DNA from: Actinomycetota bacterium
Lineage (GTDB): Bacteria > Actinomycetota > Actinomycetes > S36-B12
Direction of reading: 5' to 3'
NCBI GenBank assembly: GCA_009700485.1
Contig: WLLZ01000114.1
Coordinates: 1 to 5,525, forward strand
Length of the DNA stretch: 5,525 nucleotides
The first letter of the stretch is position 1, and each line of letters begins with the position of its first letter. The notes beneath the pieces are model-generated. The model saw only the letters and a program-made list of their open reading frames with translations. It did not search any database and had not been told where the DNA came from. Shown here one piece after another: positions 1-5,525 of the stretch. The position numbers and the translations under genes were made by a program.

Positions 1-413
1 GCTGGCTTCTTAAGGGCATCGACGATGACAGCCGACCGTTCATCGGCCGCGATTCGATATTGCGCGAGCGCGCTGAGGGCTCCTCCCGGTGGAGCACGGT
101 CGGTATTACCGTGGCGCGGAGCGACTTCTTTGAACTGTTTGATTCGCGCGGGCAGCTTGCTGTGCCCGATGAAGTCCCGGTGTCTTGGGAATCCATGCTC
201 TACAGCGACAAAGATAAACGTATTGGATACGCCACCAGCTTTATGTATTCACCTATGCTCCAGTGCCACATCGGCATTGCTCGAGTCAAGCCAAAGTACG
301 CAGAACCTGGTACCGAAGTTTATATTGAACAAACAGTGAACCACGAATACATCAACGTGCGGGCCACCGTTACGACCATGCCTTTCTACAGCCCCGAGAG
401 GAAGACGGCCTGA
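1..413 (+). CDS. GcvT-family (aminomethyltransferase-like) protein, C-terminal fragment
   Basis: This is the 3' end of a gene that starts left of the window; the first complete codon is at 3 and the TGA stop is at 411-413, leaving 136 residues. The fragment begins with the end of a GcvT folate-binding domain (FIGRDSILRERAEG, fragment residues 13-26). It continues into a GcvT C-terminal barrel: an IGYATSFMYSP segment at 74-84, then PKYAEPGTEVYIE at 97-109, ending in PFYSPERK at 127-134. Family members bind tetrahydrofolate and transfer a one-carbon unit from a methylated or aminomethyl donor. The catalytic part is outside the window, so activity and substrate cannot be assigned. It could be a stand-alone T-protein-like enzyme of roughly 370-480 aa or the tail of a larger dehydrogenase fusion like the gene at 2022-4472. 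A 1-nt gap to the next gene indicates co-translation with the flavoprotein downstream. I am confident of the family, not of the specific function. Confidence 0.85.
   Translation, partial: WLLKGIDDDSRPFIGRDSILRERAEGSSRWSTVGITVARSDFFELFDSRGQLAVPDEVPVSWESMLYSDKDKRIGYATSFMYSPMLQCHIGIARVKPKYAEPGTEVYIEQTVNHEYINVRATVTTMPFYSPERKTA
396..404 (+). promoter_or_regulatory. Ribosome binding site for the PYROXD2-like gene
   Basis: A purine-rich GAGAGGAAG lies inside the last codons of the upstream GcvT-like gene and ends 10 nt before the ATG at 415. The AGGA core is a little farther than optimal (12 nt). With the stop codon 1 nt before the start, translation of the second gene is probably helped by coupling to the first. 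This supports 415 as the start codon. Confidence 0.55.
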
Positions 414-414
414 C

Positions 415-2016
415 ATGTCGGACATCTTTAGCTACGACGCGATCGTCATTGGTGGAGGCCACAACGGCCTGACTAATGCGGCCTACCTTGCCAAGGCGGG
501 TAAGAAGGTACTGGTCCTTGAGCAGCGGAATTTCGTAGGGGGTGCAGCTATCACCGAGGAGTTGCGACCCGGCTACCAGTTCACAACTTTCTCCTACGCC
601 CTTAGCCTCCTGCGCCCCGAAATCATTCAGGAACTCGATCTAGTGCGTCACGGATTCATGCCACTGCTCATGCGCTCACATTTTGCTCCCATGGAAAATG
701 GAGACTACTTCCTGCTTGGTCCAGATGCCGGCGTCAATCGTCAAGAAATTGCGCGGCACTCGAAGGCCGACGTTGATGGTATGGAGCGATTTGAACATGA
801 CACCGCACGGGTTCGCAACTTCGTTCGGCCACTTTTTGACTCCATTCCGCCAAACCTCTTTAGCGATGACCCGGCCGATGCCGACAAAATGGCGTGGTTG
901 CTCAAGCATCTAGGCACCGGCAACAAGAAAGTAATCCACGACACTGTCCGGCTACTTACCGGCAGCATCGCGGACTTTTGTGATGATTACCTTGAGTCCG
1001 ACATCATCAAAGCCACGATCTGCTCGGCCGCTTGCGTGGGAATCAAGTTGGGCCCAATGTCACCTGGCAGCGGGCTGAACTGGCTGTACCTGTCAATGGG
1101 TGAGCATGACGGTGTTGGCGGCTCATGGTCCTTCCACAAGGGCGGTAACGGCGGATTCACGCAGGTGTTGGCCCGCGCGGCCACCGCTTACGGCGCGGAG
1201 ATTCGGCTGGATTCCCACGTCGATCACCTAATAACCGAAAAGGGCGAGGTGAAGGGTGTTGCCCTCCGGGACGGAACTGAATTCCGTGCCCCAACCGTGG
1301 TGAGTTCACTAGATCCGAGGCGCACCTTCCTGGAGATAGCCGATCCACGTGAGCTCCCTGCTGATTTAGTTGACACTATTCAGCGGTTCCGTTTTCAAGG
1401 GGTCGCCTCGAAGGTCAACTTCACCCTCGACGGGATTCCGGAGTACCCCGCGCTCAGTGGTCGCACCGATCAGTACCTCGGCTTCATCAATGTGGCCCCG
1501 ACCGTTGAATACATGGAGCGGGCCTACGACGCAGCGAAGTACGGAGGGTACTCCGAACATCCATACATCGACGCGTGCATTCAATCGTTAGTCGACCCTG
1601 ATATGGCACCCCCTGGTAAGCATGTGATGTCGTGCTTTGTGATGTACACCCCATATGAACTCAAGGGCACCACCTGGCAGGCGGAGCGGGAGAACATGGC
1701 CGATCGCGTGCAGGCGACACTCCAAAGTTTCTTCCCGAACTTCAACGACTTAGTGCTTCAGCGCGAAGTCGTTACGCCAGACATCATTGAAGCTAAGACC
1801 GGTCTCTCGGAGGGCAATATCTATGCGGGCGAGTTCTTCGCTCATCAGATGTATTTCTTCCGGCCGGCACCCGGCTACAGCGACTACCGCACACCGATCC
1901 GTGGTTACTACCAATGCGGATCAGGTACCCATCCAGGTGGTTGCGTGATCGGTGCACCGGGGCGGTTGGCGAGCCAGCAGGTACTTAAGGATTTAGGCGG
2001 CACAAAAGCTAAGTAA
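415..2016 (+). CDS. FAD-dependent oxidoreductase, phytoene dehydrogenase-like/PYROXD2 group
   Basis: A complete 533-aa flavoprotein. Residues 7-36 form the Rossmann FAD-binding unit: G13-x-G15-x-x-G18 in IGGGHNGL, and E36 ending the second strand. It is followed by VGGAA (41-45), a second FAD contact typical of the COG1233 phytoene-desaturase/amine-oxidase superfamily. The C-terminal FAD-closing segment is YQCGSGTHPGGCVIGAPGR (499-517), which resembles PYROXD2 more than a true CrtI carotenoid desaturase. The length fits the group (human PYROXD2 is about 580 aa). No signal peptide or membrane segment is apparent, so it is probably cytosolic. No carotenoid genes are nearby. It follows a GcvT-like gene by 1 nt, which suggests that it oxidises an amine or related methylated substrate, but that is inference: bacterial members of this group are mostly uncharacterised. 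ATG at 415 puts the FAD motif at the usual distance from the N-terminus. Confidence 0.9.
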   Translation: MSDIFSYDAIVIGGGHNGLTNAAYLAKAGKKVLVLEQRNFVGGAAITEELRPGYQFTTFSYALSLLRPEIIQELDLVRHGFMPLLMRSHFAPMENGDYFLLGPDAGVNRQEIARHSKADVDGMERFEHDTARVRNFVRPLFDSIPPNLFSDDPADADKMAWLLKHLGTGNKKVIHDTVRLLTGSIADFCDDYLESDIIKATICSAACVGIKLGPMSPGSGLNWLYLSMGEHDGVGGSWSFHKGGNGGFTQVLARAATAYGAEIRLDSHVDHLITEKGEVKGVALRDGTEFRAPTVVSSLDPRRTFLEIADPRELPADLVDTIQRFRFQGVASKVNFTLDGIPEYPALSGRTDQYLGFINVAPTVEYMERAYDAAKYGGYSEHPYIDACIQSLVDPDMAPPGKHVMSCFVMYTPYELKGTTWQAERENMADRVQATLQSFFPNFNDLVLQREVVTPDIIEAKTGLSEGNIYAGEFFAHQMYFFRPAPGYSDYRTPIRGYYQCGSGTHPGGCVIGAPGRLASQQVLKDLGGTKAK

Positions 2017-2021
2017 GTGCC
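2017..2021. other. Convergent gene junction, 5 nt
   Basis: The TAA of the + strand flavoprotein (2014-2016) and the TAA of the - strand dehydrogenase (2022-2024) are separated by only five bases. No GC-rich hairpin with a T-run is visible on either strand around it. The only inverted repeat seen is a weak 6-bp pair, TTAAGG at 1985-1990 and CCTTAA at 2020-2025, with a loop of about 29 nt. Transcripts from both sides must therefore overlap or end by another mechanism. Confidence 0.7.
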
Positions 2022-4472
2022 TTAACTGAGTACTCGGCTGCGGTCTGGGTCATAGAACGGACGTAACTGGAGGCGAGCTGAATACCGCTCACCTGCGACC
2101 ACGACTTCAAACCCGTCTGCGGCTAGCCAGTCTGCGGTGACCCCATCTGGATTGTCGATGGTGGCAAGGCCGACCGAAGCCCCGAGGGTTGGGCCAAATC
2201 CACCTACCTGCAAATAGCCAACCCATTTACCGTCCTTGAGTACCGGCTCGCTGCCGTGAAGAAGCGGCACGGGGGAGTCCAGTAAAAGGCAAACCAATCT
2301 GCTGGTTCGATCGGCACGAAGTGCGACTAGGGCTGCCTTGCCGCGAAAATCCGTTGGCTTGTCCCAGGCAACCGCGAAGGCAAGACCGGCCGAGACCGGG
2401 GTGTCGGTGTTGTCAATATCTATTCCGTAGTCTCGGTAGCCTTTCTCTAAACGCAGACTGTGGAGTGCTCCGAGCCCAACCGGTCGCAGCCCGAGGTCTT
2501 GGCCCGCGGCTTCGAGGGTCTGCCAAACCGAAACGGCTTGGTCCGATGGAATGTAGAGCTCATAGCCGAGCTCACCCACATAGGTAACCCGCAGCACCAA
2601 GATTCTGGAGTACCCGATCTCAATTTCTCGCCCGGTCAAATAGGGGAAGCCCTCGTTTGAGAGGTCATCGGGGCTCACTCGCTCGAGCAATTCGCGGGAC
2701 TTTGGCCCCTGCACCGTCAAGATGACGAACCCGGCGGTGACATCAGTGATAGTTGCGAATTCGTCCGCATGAATTTCATCGAGAAGCATCCGTTCAACGC
2801 GGCGATGTGTGACATCGGAGACCACCACCATGAACTTCTCTTCGCCGAGCCGGGTAACGGTGAGATCAGCTTCAATCCCGCCGCGGTCATTGCACCATTG
2901 GGTGTAGACCACGCGGCCAATTGCACCGACAACTTCGTTTGCGCTGAGGCGATCCAAAATTATTGCAGCGCTTGGCCCTTGAACGAGGAACTTCGACATC
3001 AAGGTCATGTCCATCACGCCGACGTTCTCGCGAACGGTTTTGTGTTCACTAGCTATCCAGGGTGTCCAATGACCACGGTCCCAGGTCCAGGGTACTTCAG
3101 GATTTTCGCCGGTAGGTGAAAACCATTCGGGGAACTCCCAACCGGCAGATACCCCGAAGTAAGCGCCGGCTTTCTCCCAAGTCTCATGAAGTGGCGACCG
3201 GCGAATGCCACGGGCAGTGTGTTGATGAAACGTGGGGAAGGAGCCGTCACCGAACAGCACACCAAGTTGCTCGACTGTCCGCTCTGTCCGAAAGCGGAGA
3301 GAGTTCTCAAATGGTAGGGCCCGCTCAATGCTGAAGGCCGCGATGTCAACCGGGCATATGCCATCGACAATCCAGCTCGCCATGACATTTCCGATGCCCC
3401 CACCCATCAAAATCCCGACCGAGTTCAGGCCGGCAGCAACAAAGAGACCGTCTACTTCGGGGGCCGGGCCCAGCAACGGCAGTACATCCGCGGTGAAACT
3501 TTCGGGTCCGCAGAAGAAGGTGCGAATTCCGGCTTCCGAAAGACTGGGGATGCGGGCCATTGCTTTCTCCAGATGCGGAGTCATGCGATCCCAATCCGGA
3601 GGGATGGTGCCGAAAGCAAAATCCTCCGGGGCCTGCTTCGGGTGCCAAGGTGCAGCAACCGGCTCGAAGAGCCCGACTAACATGCCGTCTCCCTCCTCGC
3701 GGAAGTACCCGTAGCATTCAAGATCTTCGATAATGGGGAGATCGCGATGCACGCCCTCCATCGGCTCGGTAAGCAGGTAGTAGTGCTCGGCCGCTTGCAG
3801 TGGCACGTCGATTCCAGCCTTGCGAGCTAGCTGCCGGGTCCAAAGGCCAGCACAAAGCACCACGGTGTCGGCCTCTACGTTGCCGCTATTGGTCGTTACT
3901 CCGGTTATTCTGCGCCCGGTGCGGGTGAAGCCGGTAACCGAAATCCCTTCAATGATCGTGGCACCTCCCATGCGGGCACCCTTGGCCATCGAGGTTGCTA
4001 CTCCAACCGGGTCGGCGCGGCCTTCGTCGACGACATAGGAGGCCCCGATCAGGTCATCGACGCGAGCTAACGGGAAGAGCTCACTCACCTCGCGAGGTGA
4101 AATTATTTCATTGGGGACCCCGTACCCAACCTGAAAGTCGCGTTCGCGAAGTAGGGTTTCGAATCGGGCAGGGTTGGTCGCAACTGATAGGTGGCCTACC
4201 GGGCGAAAGCCGGTCGAGTGGCCGGTCTCGGCCTCGAGCTTTGAGTAAAGGTCGCGCGAATATCGCGCCATCCATAGTGAAGTGTCATCGTGATAACCGG
4301 CGCTGGTTATCAAACCAGCGGCGTGCCAAGTGGTGCCGGCCGTGAGTTGATCCTTCTCAATTAGGAGCACATCTTTTACGCCGAGTTTGGTTAGATGGTA
4401 CGCAATTGAGCAACCGATGACTCCGCCGCCAACAATTACAACTTGTGCTCTAGCGGGTAGTGCCTGTGACAC
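2022..4472 (-). CDS. Dimethylglycine/sarcosine dehydrogenase-like flavoprotein (DAO-FAO_M-GcvT fusion)
   Basis: An 816-aa protein with the full DMGDH/SARDH architecture. The DAO FAD domain (about 10-370) has the dinucleotide motif G15-x-G17-x-x-G20. It also has TTWHAAG at 47-53, whose H50 matches the histidine that carries covalent FAD in mammalian dimethylglycine and sarcosine dehydrogenases, and a closing AAGLNSVGILMGGGIG (346-361). An FAO_M-type linker follows (about 373-430), then a GcvT folate domain (about 430-715) with NDRGGIEADL (528-537), YVGELGYELYIP (631-642) and RLEKGYRDYG (674-683), then a GcvT C-terminal barrel (about 720-809) ending in PFYDPDR. Known relatives oxidatively N-demethylate dimethylglycine or sarcosine and capture the formaldehyde-level carbon on tetrahydrofolate. 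The GTG start is set by a strong Shine-Dalgarno and places the first beta strand at residue 10. The gene lies 40 nt behind the permease gene, so it is probably in that operon. The substrate (dimethylglycine, sarcosine or another N-methyl amine) is not resolved; the architecture is near certain. Confidence 0.95.
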   Translation of the reverse strand: MSQALPARAQVVIVGGGVIGCSIAYHLTKLGVKDVLLIEKDQLTAGTTWHAAGLITSAGYHDDTSLWMARYSRDLYSKLEAETGHSTGFRPVGHLSVATNPARFETLLRERDFQVGYGVPNEIISPREVSELFPLARVDDLIGASYVVDEGRADPVGVATSMAKGARMGGATIIEGISVTGFTRTGRRITGVTTNSGNVEADTVVLCAGLWTRQLARKAGIDVPLQAAEHYYLLTEPMEGVHRDLPIIEDLECYGYFREEGDGMLVGLFEPVAAPWHPKQAPEDFAFGTIPPDWDRMTPHLEKAMARIPSLSEAGIRTFFCGPESFTADVLPLLGPAPEVDGLFVAAGLNSVGILMGGGIGNVMASWIVDGICPVDIAAFSIERALPFENSLRFRTERTVEQLGVLFGDGSFPTFHQHTARGIRRSPLHETWEKAGAYFGVSAGWEFPEWFSPTGENPEVPWTWDRGHWTPWIASEHKTVRENVGVMDMTLMSKFLVQGPSAAIILDRLSANEVVGAIGRVVYTQWCNDRGGIEADLTVTRLGEEKFMVVVSDVTHRRVERMLLDEIHADEFATITDVTAGFVILTVQGPKSRELLERVSPDDLSNEGFPYLTGREIEIGYSRILVLRVTYVGELGYELYIPSDQAVSVWQTLEAAGQDLGLRPVGLGALHSLRLEKGYRDYGIDIDNTDTPVSAGLAFAVAWDKPTDFRGKAALVALRADRTSRLVCLLLDSPVPLLHGSEPVLKDGKWVGYLQVGGFGPTLGASVGLATIDNPDGVTADWLAADGFEVVVAGERYSARLQLRPFYDPDRSRVLS
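4085..4100. repeat. Perfect 16-bp palindrome inside the DMGDH-like gene
   Basis: TCACCTCGCGAGGTGA reads identically on both strands. It encodes part of the ISPREVSEL segment (residues 124-132) of the dehydrogenase. It has the size and symmetry of a dimeric-repressor operator but lies about 390 bases inside the coding region, so it may be only a coding coincidence. Confidence 0.5.
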
Positions 4473-4512
4473 TGGATCTCCTAATTTAGGTTGCTACAGG
4501 GAAATAAATCCG
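4473..4512 (-). other. 40-nt spacer between permease and dehydrogenase genes
   Basis: Apart from the Shine-Dalgarno at its downstream end, this spacer shows no terminator hairpin and no convincing -35/-10 pair. It is short and fairly AT-rich. The simplest reading is that the dehydrogenase is transcribed together with the transporter genes. Confidence 0.5.
4476..4482 (-). promoter_or_regulatory. Strong Shine-Dalgarno site for the DMGDH-like gene
   Basis: Read on the - strand this is AGGAGAT. The AGGAG core lies 5 nt upstream of the GTG at 4472-4470, within the 40-nt gap after the permease stop. It is the best ribosome binding site in the window and is what decides for the GTG start. It suggests that the enzyme is translated independently and efficiently within the operon. 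Confidence 0.8.
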
Positions 4513-5412
4513 TCAAACGTTACCGGTGAATGAGCCAAAACTGACATCCTCACCATCATTCTTGCCCAGTCTGCGGTAGATGAGCCAACCGATGATGACA
4601 GCGCCCAGTGAAGCCACAAGAATCAAAGTCGCGAGCGCGTTCAAAGCTGGAGTCGGTGCGGCCCGTGCGGTGCTGTAGATACGCATGGATGTGGTTTCGG
4701 TACTCATATCCGCAGATAAGTAACGAACAATGACAAAGTTATCGAGAACGTCAGCGAATACCAGAATCGCACTCACCAAGATCGCGGGTGAAAGCATCGG
4801 TAGTAGAACGCGCTTGACGGCCCCTAGTGCTGAAGCACCAAGGTCGCGAGCTGCCTCCTCATATTGGGAACCAATTGTCAAAAGTCGCGCGCGAACAATG
4901 ACAACCGGGTAAGAAAGTTGGAAGGTAACGAGGCCAACTATCTGTGCGGTGGTACCAAGGCCGAATGGGGTTGTCAGCATGGTGATTAGGAACAGCAGAC
5001 CGATTGCCAGGGCTATTTCGGGTATCACAAAAGAGAGTAAAACGGCGAAGTTTGCGCCAGTAGGTATGCGGCCGCGCCACCTATCAAGGGCAAGGGCCAA
5101 ACAAACTCCCAGTGGCACAGTGATAGCAGTCGCGATCAAGGCCAACAAGATCGTGTGAAGGAGAGCGTTTCGTAAGGATGGGTCATTCAAGATGGATCCA
5201 TTTGGATCCCAGGTGTACCAGCGCAGTGAGAATCCTTGCCACACGCTGCGAGAGCGCCCGGCGTTGAAGGAGAAGAGCACAGCTATCGCGACTGGCACTA
5301 GTGCCCAGAGCAGGTAGACCACGGTGATGGTGGCCAAGCCGTGTGCCTTCGGAGTCATGCTCTTATTGCTTTTCATGCCAATTTTGCTTGTCATGCCAAT
5401 TTTGCTTGTCAT
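4513..5412 (-). CDS. ABC transporter permease, spermidine/putrescine PotC type
   Basis: A 299-aa inner-membrane permease with six hydrophobic segments at about 26-50, 82-109, 121-146, 156-176, 207-229 and 257-279. The cytoplasmic EAA loop that docks the ATPase is clear: E186-A187-A188, G192 and the closing L204-P205 in YEEAARDLGASALGAVKRVLLP-type order. The overall pattern, including the short loop before the last helices, fits the PotC half of polyamine/opine-family importers. It would pair with the permease ending just upstream (5409), plus an ATPase and a periplasmic or lipid-anchored binding protein that are not in the window. The ATG at 5412 overlaps the upstream TGA as ATGA and has GAGG 7 nt before it, so this start is preferred. 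The first 24 residues are an oddity: repeated hexapeptides MTSKIG, MTSKIG, MKSNKS, MTPKAH from a tandem DNA repeat, with M7, M13 and M19 as alternative starts. Family and role are secure; the transported compound is unknown, and the demethylase next door hints at a methylated amine. Confidence 0.93.
   Translation of the reverse strand: MTSKIGMTSKIGMKSNKSMTPKAHGLATITVVYLLWALVPVAIAVLFSFNAGRSRSVWQGFSLRWYTWDPNGSILNDPSLRNALLHTILLALIATAITVPLGVCLALALDRWRGRIPTGANFAVLLSFVIPEIALAIGLLFLITMLTTPFGLGTTAQIVGLVTFQLSYPVVIVRARLLTIGSQYEEAARDLGASALGAVKRVLLPMLSPAILVSAILVFADVLDNFVIVRYLSADMSTETTSMRIYSTARAAPTPALNALATLILVASLGAVIIGWLIYRRLGKNDGEDVSFGSFTGNV
5355..5408. repeat. 18-bp tandem repeat, two perfect copies plus one decayed copy
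   Basis: On the + strand the unit TCATGCCAATTTTGCTTG occurs perfectly at 5373-5390 and 5391-5408. A related copy at 5355-5372 matches 13 of 18 bases, and a partial fourth (TCATG) begins at 5409. The unit is a multiple of three, so copy-number change keeps the frame. On the - strand each unit carries an ATG in frame with the permease gene, giving possible starts at 5412, 5394, 5376 and 5358. Confidence 0.95.
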
Positions 5413-5525
5413 GAGCGTGCCTCAGCTGTCGAGGTACTGCGCGTGTACCAGATCATTGGCGCCGCAAGTACCACTAGCAACACCAAAATGAGCGCGGCGG
5501 CCTGCCCTGATTGCCCGGGGGAGGA
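5409..5525 (-). CDS. ABC transporter permease (PotB-type position), C-terminal fragment
   Basis: The last 38 codons and the TGA stop (5411-5409) of a gene that enters from the right edge; it is open in this frame throughout. The translation has a short polar stretch (SSPGQSGQ), then one hydrophobic helix (AAALILVLLVVLAAPMIWY, fragment residues 9-27), then a short cytoplasmic tail ending TSTAEARS. This is how the last transmembrane segment of an ABC permease looks. The stop overlaps the start of the next permease by 4 nt (ATGA), the usual arrangement for the PotB-PotC pair in polyamine-type importers. The identification rests on the terminal helix and on position, since no EAA loop is inside the window. 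A different membrane protein is possible but less likely. Confidence 0.8.
   Translation of the reverse strand, partial: SSPGQSGQAAALILVLLVVLAAPMIWYTRSTSTAEARS
5420..5423 (-). promoter_or_regulatory. Ribosome binding site for the PotC-like permease
   Basis: GAGG on the - strand lies 7 nt before the ATG at 5412, inside the final codons of the preceding permease gene. It favours the first of the four in-frame ATG codons. No comparable motif stands before the ATG at 5394, and only a weak AAGAG stands before the one at 5358. Confidence 0.55.

Noticed and set aside
25..339. 104-codon + strand open frame at the left edge
   Set aside because: It overlaps the GcvT-like reading frame (frame of position 3), which has a clear family match through to 413; the alternative frame shows no domain.
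415..2016. Naming the flavoprotein crtI / phytoene desaturase
   Set aside because: Only superfamily-level FAD motifs support it; the C-terminal segment and gene context point to the PYROXD2-like group of unknown substrate.
1985..2025. TTAAGG/CCTTAA inverted repeat spanning the convergent junction, considered as a bidirectional terminator
   Set aside because: Only 6 AT-rich base pairs, a loop of about 29 nt and no T-runs; too weak for an intrinsic terminator.
3232..3714. 160-codon open frame on the + strand opposite the dehydrogenase gene
   Set aside because: It lies wholly antisense to a strongly supported 816-aa gene; its translation is rich in R, S and P with no recognisable domain, as expected of a shadow frame.
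3346..3717. 123-codon open frame on the - strand in another frame of the dehydrogenase
   Set aside because: Same-strand shadow inside the DAO domain, low complexity in G, R, C and H, with no independent start signal.
5192..5209. GGATCC repeated twice with near-palindromic layout
   Set aside because: It encodes the WDPNGSIL stretch of the permease; a short direct repeat with a 3-nt spacer inside a well-conserved gene is most likely chance.
1..5525. Mobile element, CRISPR, tRNA/rRNA or defence system
   Set aside because: No transposase, integrase, repeat-spacer pattern, structural RNA or nuclease-like gene is visible; coding is nearly continuous and wholly explained by transport and flavin/folate metabolism genes.

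Overview
The window is a densely packed bacterial metabolic locus. It holds five protein-coding genes, two of them cut by the window edges, with almost no non-coding DNA. By eye the base composition is moderate to moderately high GC. One start is GTG, the genes are tightly spaced, and one gene pair overlaps as ATGA. I see no marker gene that fixes the taxon. An actinobacterium or alphaproteobacterium would fit, but that is a weak guess.

Layout. Two gene blocks converge. On the + strand, the C-terminal end of a GcvT-type (folate-binding T-protein family) protein (1-413) is followed after 1 nt by a complete 533-aa FAD-dependent oxidoreductase of the phytoene-dehydrogenase-like/PYROXD2 group (415-2016). 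On the - strand, reading right to left, there are three genes: the last 38 residues of an ABC-transporter permease (5525-5409), a second complete permease of the spermidine/putrescine PotC type (5412-4513), and an 816-aa dimethylglycine/sarcosine dehydrogenase-like flavoprotein (4472-2022) with an FAD domain fused to a GcvT domain. The two blocks meet tail to tail with 5 nt between stop codons. The only other gap is 40 nt (4473-4512), so no gene-free stretch exceeds 300 bases.

How the genes may work together. The - strand genes look like one transcription unit: an importer of the polyamine/amine class followed by an N-demethylating flavoenzyme that would pass the released one-carbon unit to tetrahydrofolate. 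The + strand pair again couples a GcvT-fold protein with a flavoprotein, but the flavoprotein comes from a different family whose substrate is unknown. The locus is best read as uptake and oxidative demethylation of a small methylated amine (dimethylglycine, sarcosine, betaine-like or another N-methyl compound). The exact substrate is inference and cannot be read from this sequence.

The most unusual local structure is a perfect 18-bp tandem repeat, with a third decayed copy, at the 5' end of the PotC-like gene. It places four in-frame ATG codons six codons apart. No mobile element, CRISPR array, tRNA or rRNA was seen.
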